Below, in pieces: positions 1 through 6,241 of a DNA stretch of 18,109 bases (position 1 is its first letter; every line of letters begins with the position of its first letter). The notes below the pieces were generated by a model. That model was not told the origin of the DNA. It saw nothing but the letters and a program-made list of their open reading frames with translations, and did no database searches. The position numbers and the translations under genes were made by a program. Origin of the DNA: an uncultured Bacilli bacterium (GTDB lineage Bacteria; Bacillota_I; Bacilli_A; RF39; UBA660); NCBI GenBank assembly GCA_947631285.1, contig CANRKS010000012.1:1-18109 (forward strand). The letters run 5' to 3'.

Positions 1-22
1 AGAAATTAAATATATTTTCATG

Positions 23-47
23 TTCGTTTGTGGCTTAAGCAAACGAA
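23..47. repeat. Inverted repeat just upstream of uvrA
   Basis: A perfect 8-bp inverted repeat, TTCGTTTG (23-30) and CAAACGAA (40-47), is separated by 9 bases; the palindrome GCTTAAGC (33-40) overlaps its right half. No T-run follows, so it is not a standard intrinsic terminator. A weak TATATT (11-16) to its left could be a -10 box, which would put the hairpin at the 5' end of the uvrA transcript, but no -35 is visible. It could be an operator or an mRNA 5' hairpin. The seen part is the symmetry; the function is unknown. Confidence 0.5.
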
Positions 48-74
48 GTGAAGTGGAAAGGAATGTATAGAAAA

Positions 75-2891
75 ATGGATAAAATTGTAATTAGAGGAGC
101 AAGAGAAAATAATTTAAAAAATATTGATTTAGAACTTCCTAAAAATAAATTAATTGTCATGACTGGTGTATCAGGAAGTGGTAAAAGTAGTTTAGCTTTT
201 GATACGATTTATGCGGAGGGAGAAAGAAGATATGTAGAAAGCTTATCTGCCTATGCTAGACAATTTATTGGATCGGGAGAAAAACCTGATGTTGATTCAA
301 TTGAAGGATTATCTCCAAGTATTTCGATTGACCAAAAAACGACCAATAAAAACCCTCGCTCTACAGTTGGGACGATTACAGAACTTTATGATTATTTAAG
401 ATTGCTTTTTTCAAGAATTGGTATTCCATATTGTCCTATTCATAAAATACCTATTAAAAGTCAAAGTATTGAAGAAATGACTAATAAAGTTTTAAACTTA
501 GAAGAAGGAACTAAGATTGAAATTTATGCCCCAGTGGTAAGAGGGGAAAAAGGAACTCATAAAGATTTAATTGAAGATTTACAAAGTCAAGGATTTACCA
601 AAATTAAAGTAAATGGTACTTTATATAATGCGACTGATGAAATAAATTTAGAAAAAAATATTAAAGATGATATTTATGTTTTAATCGATAAGTTGCCCGT
701 TGCTGTAGATGAGCGAAGTCGTATATTTGAAGCCTTGGAAACAAGTTGCAAAATGGCGGGCGGATTAGTAATAATTCGGATTAATGATGAAGAAGATATG
801 TTAATGAGTGAAAATTATGCTTGCCCTTACTGTAATTTTTCGATTAGTAATCTTGAACCAAGAATGTTTTCTTTTAACTCACCATATGGTGCATGTGAAG
901 AATGTAAGGGATTAGGAACTAAACTTAAAATAAGTGAAGATTTACTTATTCCCGATAAAAATAAAAGCATTAAAAAGGGTGCGATTATTGCTATTAATTT
1001 AGATAATAATATGTATATGAGTAGTCTTAAGACAGTTGCTGAACATTATAATATTGATTTAGATGTACCCGTTAAAGATATGAAAAAAAGTGATTTAGAT
1101 ATTATTTTATACGGAACTAAAGATGTTATGGATTTTCACTATGTAGCTAAAAATGGTAGTACCAGAGATTCTAAATCAAAATATGAAGGAATTGTTAATA
1201 ATTTAGAAAGAAGATATTTAGAAACTAATTCATCTTGGATTAGAGAATGGATTGAAGGCTTTATGGTCGAGTCTTTATGCAACCATTGTCATGGAACAAG
1301 ATTAAAAGAAGAAATTTTAGCTGTTAAAATAAACAAGAAAAATATTTATGAAATGACGGAAATGGCCATCGATGAATTAAGAGATTTTTTAAAAAATTTA
1401 AAATTATCAAAAGAAGAGGCAGAAATAAGTAATTTACTAATTAAAGAAATATTAGTCCGTTTAGATTTTTTAATAAACGTAGGACTTAGTTATTTAACTT
1501 TAAGTAGAAGCGCAGCTACTTTATCTGGAGGAGAAGCCCAAAGAATTAGATTAGCTACCCAAATAGGTAGTAAATTATCGGGAGTATTATATGTTTTAGA
1601 TGAACCATCAATCGGTCTTCATCAAAGAGATAATGAAAAACTAATTAATTCTTTAAAAGAAATGCGAGACTTGGGAAATACTTTAATTGTTGTTGAACAT
1701 GATACAGATACAATGCTTTCAGCTGATTATTTAGTTGATATTGGTCCTGGTGCTGGAGACGCTGGTGGTTATATTGTGGCTGCGGGAACCCCTAAAGAAG
1801 TTATGATGTGTGAAGACAGTTTAACAGGACGTTACTTAAGTGGTAAAGAAAAAATAGAGATTCCTAAACGTCATCGGAAAGGTAATGGCCTATATTTAGA
1901 AGTAAAAGGAGCGAAGGAAAATAACTTAAATAATATTAATGTTAAATTTCCTTTAAATAAATTTATTGTGGTAACAGGTGTTTCAGGAAGCGGTAAATCA
2001 ACTTTAGTTAATGAAATTTTATATAAAACCTTACATAAAGCTTTATATAATACCAAGGATATTCCTGGCAAATGTAAGGAAGTAAAAGGATTAGAGAATA
2101 TTGATAAAGTTGTTAACATTAGTCAAGATGCTATTGGTAGAACGCCAAGAAGTAATCCGGCTACTTATGTAGGTGTATTTGATGATATTCGGGATGTTTT
2201 TGCTAACATGAAAGAAGCTAAGATTAGAGGTTACGATAAAGGAAGATTCTCTTTTAACGTTAAAGGTGGAAGATGTGAAGCATGTTGGGGTGATGGTGTT
2301 AAAAAAATTGAAATGCACTTTTTACCTGATGTTTATGTACCTTGTGATGTTTGTGGAGGTAAAAGATATAATAAAGAAACTTTAGAGGTTAAATTTAAAG
2401 GTAAAAGTATTGCGGATGTCTTAGATATGCGCGTAAGTGAAGCTATGCCCTTTTTTGAAAATATTCCTAAAGTTTATGATAAATTAAAGGTAATGAATGA
2501 TGTAGGTCTATCTTATATAAAATTGGGGCAAGGGGCTCCAACTTTATCAGGAGGAGAAGCTGGAAGAGTAAAATTAGCTAAAGAATTACAGAAAAAAGCG
2601 ACTGGAAAATCAGTTTTTATCTTAGATGAACCAACAACAGGATTACATACTGATGATATTAAAAAGTTATTAGTAATTTTAAATAGAATTGTTGACAATG
2701 GTGATACAGTCATTGTTATAGAGCATAACTTAGATGTTATTAAACAAGCAGATTACCTAATTGATTTAGGACCAGAAGGGGGAAAATTTGGAGGAAATGT
2801 TATTGCCTCTGGAACTCCTGAAGAAGTTAGTAAGAATAAAGATTCTTATACAGGCCAATTTTTAAAGAAAATATTTGCTAATGAGAAATAA
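75..2891 (+). CDS. uvrA: Excinuclease ABC subunit A (UvrA)
   Basis: Damage-recognition ATPase of nucleotide excision repair; with UvrB it scans DNA, loads UvrB at lesions and leaves before UvrC cuts. At 938 residues it matches the normal family length. Two ABC modules are visible: Walker A GVSGSGKS at residues 31-38, signature LSGGEAQR at 483-490 and Walker B LDEPS near 508-512; then Walker A GVSGSGKST at 635-643, signature LSGGEAGR at 824-831 and LDEPTTGLH. Paired CxxC zinc motifs occur in the first half (ACPYC with CEEC) and in the second (CEAC with CDVC). The second signature has Gly830 where Gln is usual. ATG 75 is chosen because the family begins near MDKIVIRGA; AAAGGA at 57-62 sits 12 nt upstream. 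In-frame GTG 48 and ATG 63 are alternatives. uvrB usually lies nearby but is not in the window. A terminator follows at once. Confidence 0.97.
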   Translation: MDKIVIRGARENNLKNIDLELPKNKLIVMTGVSGSGKSSLAFDTIYAEGERRYVESLSAYARQFIGSGEKPDVDSIEGLSPSISIDQKTTNKNPRSTVGTITELYDYLRLLFSRIGIPYCPIHKIPIKSQSIEEMTNKVLNLEEGTKIEIYAPVVRGEKGTHKDLIEDLQSQGFTKIKVNGTLYNATDEINLEKNIKDDIYVLIDKLPVAVDERSRIFEALETSCKMAGGLVIIRINDEEDMLMSENYACPYCNFSISNLEPRMFSFNSPYGACEECKGLGTKLKISEDLLIPDKNKSIKKGAIIAINLDNNMYMSSLKTVAEHYNIDLDVPVKDMKKSDLDIILYGTKDVMDFHYVAKNGSTRDSKSKYEGIVNNLERRYLETNSSWIREWIEGFMVESLCNHCHGTRLKEEILAVKINKKNIYEMTEMAIDELRDFLKNLKLSKEEAEISNLLIKEILVRLDFLINVGLSYLTLSRSAATLSGGEAQRIRLATQIGSKLSGVLYVLDEPSIGLHQRDNEKLINSLKEMRDLGNTLIVVEHDTDTMLSADYLVDIGPGAGDAGGYIVAAGTPKEVMMCEDSLTGRYLSGKEKIEIPKRHRKGNGLYLEVKGAKENNLNNINVKFPLNKFIVVTGVSGSGKSTLVNEILYKTLHKALYNTKDIPGKCKEVKGLENIDKVVNISQDAIGRTPRSNPATYVGVFDDIRDVFANMKEAKIRGYDKGRFSFNVKGGRCEACWGDGVKKIEMHFLPDVYVPCDVCGGKRYNKETLEVKFKGKSIADVLDMRVSEAMPFFENIPKVYDKLKVMNDVGLSYIKLGQGAPTLSGGEAGRVKLAKELQKKATGKSVFILDEPTTGLHTDDIKKLLVILNRIVDNGDTVIVIEHNLDVIKQADYLIDLGPEGGKFGGNVIASGTPEEVSKNKDSYTGQFLKKIFANEK

Positions 2892-2897
2892 AAAGTT

Positions 2898-2925
2898 AAC
2901 CTGCTATTCACAGGTTGCTTTTTTT
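2898..2925 (+). terminator. Intrinsic terminator after uvrA
   Basis: Six-base inverted repeat AACCTG (2898-2903) and CAGGTT (2911-2916) with a 7-base loop, then GC and seven T (2919-2925), starting 7 bases after the uvrA stop. A short A-run on the left side could give weak termination on the other strand too. The right arm overlaps the -35 of the lgt promoter. Confidence 0.85.
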
Positions 2926-2935
2926 GGTTTATAAT
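2907..2935 (+). promoter_or_regulatory. Predicted sigma-A promoter for lgt-trxB
   Basis: TTCACA (2907-2912, 5 of 6 to TTGACA), a 17-bp spacer and a perfect TATAAT (2930-2935). The start site would fall near 2942, about 13 nt before the lgt ATG, leaving GGAG (2942-2945) as the ribosome binding site. The -35 lies in the loop and right arm of the uvrA terminator hairpin. Confidence 0.75.
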
Positions 2936-2954
2936 TAAGGTGGAGAGAAGATAT

Positions 2955-3767
2955 ATGAATCCAGTAATGTTTTCAATTGGTAATTTTGAAGTTAGATGGT
3001 ATTCCGTTTTGCTTTTAGTTGCTATGTTTATAGCCATTTTCCTTTTAATTAAAGAGGGAAAAAGATTTAATATTTCGAAAGATTTTTTATTTAATTTAGC
3101 TTTTTGGGTTATTATATTTGGCCTTATTTCGGCGCGAGCTTATTATTGTATTTTTAATTTTTCTTTATATAAAGATAATTTATTAGATATATTTAAAGTT
3201 TGGGAAGGAGGCCTCGCCATTCATGGAGGCATCATTGGAGGCTTTATTACCCTTTTAGTTTATACCAAAAAATATAATGTCAATAGTTTTAAAATAACTG
3301 ATATGGCAGTGGTTCCTTTACTTTTAGCGCAAGCTATTGGTAGATGGGGTAATTTCTTTAATGGTGAAGCTCATGGAGTAGCCACAACTTACTATCATTT
3401 AAAAGAATTACATATTCCGGAAAAGATAATTGAGGGGATGAAAATAGGTAATGTCTATTATCAACCAACTTTTCTTTATGAAAGTATTTATTGTTTTCTT
3501 GGCTTTATCATTTTACTTTTTGTAAGAAGAATTAAATATTTAAAAAGGGGACAACTTACTTGTCTTTATCTAATGTATTATTCTGTAGGGCGTTTCTTTA
3601 TTGAAGCTTTAAGAACAGATTCCTTAATGATCGGGGGATTTAGGGCCGCTCAGATAATATCTATAATTTTATTTTTAGTGGGTTTAGTAGTCTTTATTAT
3701 ATTATGTCGTAAAGGTAAATTTGAAGATTTATATAATGAAGGTGAGACAAAACCAATTTTATTTTAG
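2955..3767 (+). CDS. lgt: Phosphatidylglycerol:prolipoprotein diacylglyceryl transferase
   Basis: Integral membrane enzyme that moves diacylglycerol from phosphatidylglycerol to the lipobox cysteine of prolipoproteins, the first step of lipoprotein maturation. The 270-residue product has about seven hydrophobic segments and the family motifs: HGGIIGG at residues 90-96, GRWGNFFNGE at 129-138 (contains the essential Arg of the Lgt signature), QPTFLYES at 170-177 and GRFFIEALRTDS at 212-223. ATG 2955 is chosen over an in-frame GTG at 2940 because that GTG lies inside the AAGGTGGAG ribosome binding site and homologues start near this Met. trxB follows after 14 nt. In many Bacillota hprK and ppaX flank lgt; here uvrA directly precedes it and neither is seen. 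Confidence 0.96.
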   Translation: MNPVMFSIGNFEVRWYSVLLLVAMFIAIFLLIKEGKRFNISKDFLFNLAFWVIIFGLISARAYYCIFNFSLYKDNLLDIFKVWEGGLAIHGGIIGGFITLLVYTKKYNVNSFKITDMAVVPLLLAQAIGRWGNFFNGEAHGVATTYYHLKELHIPEKIIEGMKIGNVYYQPTFLYESIYCFLGFIILLFVRRIKYLKRGQLTCLYLMYYSVGRFFIEALRTDSLMIGGFRAAQIISIILFLVGLVVFIILCRKGKFEDLYNEGETKPILF

Positions 3768-3781
3768 AAAAGGTGATATTA

Positions 3782-4672
3782 ATGTATGATTTAATTGTAA
3801 TTGGGATGGGAATTGGTGGCATAACGGCTGGTATTTATGCTAAAAGAGGAAATTTAAATGTTTTATTATTAGATAGAGGAATGCCAGGAGGAATGCTTAA
3901 TAACATTGAACAAATTAGTAATTATCCTGGACTTTTAAATATTAAAGGGCATGATTTTTCACAAAAATTACTTGAGCAAGTTAAAGATTTAGAAATTCCT
4001 TATAAATTAGAAGAGGTAGAAGAAGTAAAAGCATTAGATGATAAAAAAGTGGTCATTACTTCTAAGGGAGAATATACAGCAAAAAATATCATTATTGCTA
4101 CGGGTACAAAGCCAAAATATTTAGGCCTTGATAATGAAAAAGATTTATTAGGTCGCGGTATAAGTACTTGTGCTACTTGTGATGGAGCTTTTTATAAAGA
4201 TAAAGTTGTAGCTGTCGTAGGAAGTGGTAGTAGTGCTTTACAAGAATCTTTATATTTAGCTAATATTTGTCAAAAAATATATATTTTGAACCGTAAAGAT
4301 GTTTTTAAAGGAGAGAAAATTTTAGAGAAAAAAGTAAGAGCAAAAGATAATATTGAAATAATATGTAATGTTAATATTAAAGAATATCATGAAAAAGAAG
4401 GAAAAATTGAAAAAATAATCTTAGATAATAATGAAACTTTAATGGTTGATGGGGTATTTATATATATTGGCTATAAACCTAATACTGATATCTTTAAAAA
4501 TTTGGATATTTTAGATGAACAAGGATATGTTATAGTTGATCATAATTATGAAACTAATAAAGATGGTATATATGCCATTGGAGATGTAATTAAAAAAGAT
4601 ATTTATCAATTAGTCACGGCAGCGAATGATGCTATATATGCGGTAAGTAATATATCTAAAATTAATAATTAG
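3782..4672 (+). CDS. trxB: Thioredoxin reductase (TrxB-type flavoprotein)
   Basis: FAD enzyme that passes electrons from NAD(P)H to thioredoxin in the cytoplasm. The product is 296 residues, normal for low-molecular-weight TrxB. Seen: an N-terminal FAD-binding GMGIGG (residues 8-13), PGGMLNNIEQISNYPG, redox-active CATC at 130-133, and the C-terminal FAD motif GIYAIGD followed by QLVTAANDA. The pyridine-nucleotide half reads GSGSSALQE (from 147) and NRKDVFKGEK (from 170), where the E. coli enzyme has GGGNTAVEE and HRRDGFRAEK. Positive charge is mostly kept, so NADPH use remains likely but is not certain. ATG 3782 follows AAAGGTGAT at 3768-3776; GTG 3773 lies inside that site. It is transcribed with lgt and closed by a strong terminator. 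An iron-sulfur-linked or ferredoxin-type relative is less likely. Confidence 0.93.
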   Translation: MYDLIVIGMGIGGITAGIYAKRGNLNVLLLDRGMPGGMLNNIEQISNYPGLLNIKGHDFSQKLLEQVKDLEIPYKLEEVEEVKALDDKKVVITSKGEYTAKNIIIATGTKPKYLGLDNEKDLLGRGISTCATCDGAFYKDKVVAVVGSGSSALQESLYLANICQKIYILNRKDVFKGEKILEKKVRAKDNIEIICNVNIKEYHEKEGKIEKIILDNNETLMVDGVFIYIGYKPNTDIFKNLDILDEQGYVIVDHNYETNKDGIYAIGDVIKKDIYQLVTAANDAIYAVSNISKINN

Positions 4673-4702
4673 GAACATCAATTAATTCTGATGTTCTTTT
4701 TT
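4673..4702 (+). terminator. Intrinsic terminator after trxB
   Basis: Perfect 8-bp stem GAACATCA (4673-4680) and TGATGTTC (4689-4696), 8-base loop, then six T (4697-4702), beginning on the base after the trxB stop. It ends the lgt-trxB unit. Confidence 0.9.
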
Positions 4703-4719
4703 AAAAAGCTAAATTATTG

Positions 4720-4725
4720 TATAAT
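4720..4725 (+). promoter_or_regulatory. Predicted -10 box for the RNA-modification operon
   Basis: Perfect TATAAT at 4720-4725, 18 bases after the trxB terminator. Transcription would begin near 4732, just before AGGTGAG (4734-4740), giving a leader of about 12 nt. No good -35 is seen: the 17-bp position (4697-4702) is the terminator T-run. Confidence 0.5.
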
Positions 4726-4743
4726 TAATGAGTAGGTGAGATT

Positions 4744-5592
4744 ATGGTTGTAAATACTTGGGAAGATTATGAAATTATTAAAACTAGTAAGGGTATGAAA
4801 TTAGAAAGATGGAAAGATATTTATCTTTTAAGGCCTGACCCAGTAATTACTTGGGACTTGGGGGATTTTTCTCATTATAAAATTGATGCTATATATCATC
4901 GTAGTTCTTCTGGTGGAGGTCATTGGGAAAATAAAAATAGTATTAAAGATTCTTGGGTTATAAATTATAAAGATTTAAAATTTTTAATTAAAGAAATGGG
5001 CTTTAAACATACTGGATTATTTCCTGAACAAGCTCTTAACTGGGATTATGCAAGAGAAAAAATAAAAAAGGCTAAGCGTGAAATAAAAGTTTTAAATTTA
5101 TTCGCCTATACGGGTGGAGCAACTGTTTCTTGTCTTAAAGAAGGAGCTCATGTTACTCATGTTGATTCTTCGAAAGGAATGATTGATTGGGCCAAAGAAA
5201 ATGTAAAATTAAATCATTTGGAAAATAGGCCTGTTCGATATTTAGTCGATGATGTTATTAAATTTGTTAAAAGAGAAATACGAAGAGGCAATAAATATGA
5301 TGCCATTATTATGGATCCACCTAGTTATGGAAGAGGTTCTAATGGAGAAGTATGGTCTTTAGAGACAGATTTAGAGCCTTTAATTAAATTATGTAAAGAG
5401 ATATTAACAGATAATTTTTTATTTTTTATTATTAATACTTATTCCGCTAATTTGCCAAGTGCTTCGCTTAAAGCTTTAATTGAAATTAATTTTCCTAATC
5501 AAAAATATAGTGTTGATGAATTGTGTTTGCCAATTAAAGATGTTAAATATTCTTTATCATGTGGAATTACAGGACGGATTACCAATGAATAA
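4744..5592 (+). CDS. Class I SAM-dependent methyltransferase, COG1092 (RlmI/RlmK-like)
   Basis: Predicted RNA (probably rRNA) methyltransferase. The 282-residue product has HTGLFPEQ near residue 89, SAM motif I VLNLFAYTGGA at 116-126, an acidic post-I motif HVDSSKGM and motif IV DPPSYGRG at 191-198, all as in COG1092 proteins related to RlmI and RlmK/L. It is shorter than RlmI and I see no N-terminal PUA domain. Where m5C enzymes carry a catalytic Cys in motif VI (SCS-like), this reads INTYSANLPS, so m5C formation is unlikely; the target is unknown. ATG 4744 sits 3 nt after AGGTGAG. It overlaps the next gene, a pseudouridine synthase, by 8 nt, which implies coupled translation and supports an RNA-modification role. 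Confidence 0.85.
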   Translation: MVVNTWEDYEIIKTSKGMKLERWKDIYLLRPDPVITWDLGDFSHYKIDAIYHRSSSGGGHWENKNSIKDSWVINYKDLKFLIKEMGFKHTGLFPEQALNWDYAREKIKKAKREIKVLNLFAYTGGATVSCLKEGAHVTHVDSSKGMIDWAKENVKLNHLENRPVRYLVDDVIKFVKREIRRGNKYDAIIMDPPSYGRGSNGEVWSLETDLEPLIKLCKEILTDNFLFFIINTYSANLPSASLKALIEINFPNQKYSVDELCLPIKDVKYSLSCGITGRITNE

Positions 5593-6241
5593 TTTAAATG
5601 TGTTATATGAAGATAATCATCTTATTGTAGTGGAAAAGCAGCCTAATCTTTTATGCCAAGGTGATTATACTAAAGATATAGATTTACTTTCTATGGTTAA
5701 GAATTATGTTAAAGAAAAATATCAAAAACCAGGTAATGTTTATATTGGTCTAGTTCATCGTCTAGATCGCCCCGTTGGAGGAATAATGGTTTTGGCAAGA
5801 ACTAGTAAAGCAGCTCGGCGTCTTTCTCTTTTAATTCAAAATCATGAAATGACAAAAGAATATCTTTTAATATGCCATGGAGAAGTAGACAAAGAGGGTA
5901 TCATGGAAGATTATATTACGAAAAAAGATGAAATAAGTATAATCAGTAATGCTAAAGAAGGTAAATATGCCAAATTAGAATATAAATTATTAGCTTATCA
6001 AAATGGTTTAAGTTTAGTAAAAGTTAATTTGATCACGGGTAGGCATCATCAAATAAGATTACAATTTAGCAAGCGTAATCATCCTTTATATGGCGATAAT
6101 TTATATGGTCAAAAAGAGAAGGTGCCAGTTTGCTTATATGCTTATCATTTAAGATTTAAACATCCGGTTAAAGATGAAATACTGGATTTTAAATTATTAC
6201 CTAAAGGAACAATATGGGATGGTTTTCACTATGAAGCATGA
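5585..6241 (+). CDS. RluA-family RNA pseudouridine synthase
   Basis: Predicted to convert uridine to pseudouridine in rRNA or tRNA. The product is 218 residues with no S4 domain, so only the catalytic core is present. Seen: ligand of the fold VLYEDNHLIVVEKQ at the N-terminus, the family signature HRLDRPVGG with catalytic Asp at residue 61 (HRLDR at 58-62), and TGRHHQIRLQF at 161-171. The start is ATG 5585, inside the end of the methyltransferase gene (8-nt overlap), with AGGA at 5571-5574; the frame is open farther upstream but without family similarity. The TGA stop (6239-6241) shows that TGA is not tryptophan here. Which uridine it modifies cannot be told from sequence; RluD-, RluC- and TruC-like roles are all possible. 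Confidence 0.9.
   Translation: MNNLNVLYEDNHLIVVEKQPNLLCQGDYTKDIDLLSMVKNYVKEKYQKPGNVYIGLVHRLDRPVGGIMVLARTSKAARRLSLLIQNHEMTKEYLLICHGEVDKEGIMEDYITKKDEISIISNAKEGKYAKLEYKLLAYQNGLSLVKVNLITGRHHQIRLQFSKRNHPLYGDNLYGQKEKVPVCLYAYHLRFKHPVKDEILDFKLLPKGTIWDGFHYEA

Noticed and set aside
20..47. LexA/DinR SOS box before uvrA
   Set aside because: Only one GTTCG half-site (22-26) is present; the GAAC-N4-GTTC pattern is not met.
2..70. Open plus-strand frame from the left edge to TAG at 68-70, considered as the tail of an upstream gene such as uvrB
   Set aside because: The 22 residues do not resemble the UvrB C-terminal UVR motif, and another frame ends at 7-9; too short to judge.
1871..2713. Antisense open frames of 66-82 codons opposite uvrA
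   Set aside because: They are shadows of a firmly identified gene, have no ribosome sites and contain no recognisable protein features.
2846..3037. Minus-strand frame across the uvrA-lgt junction
   Set aside because: It runs through a terminator and promoter and overlaps two real genes; no start signal supports it.
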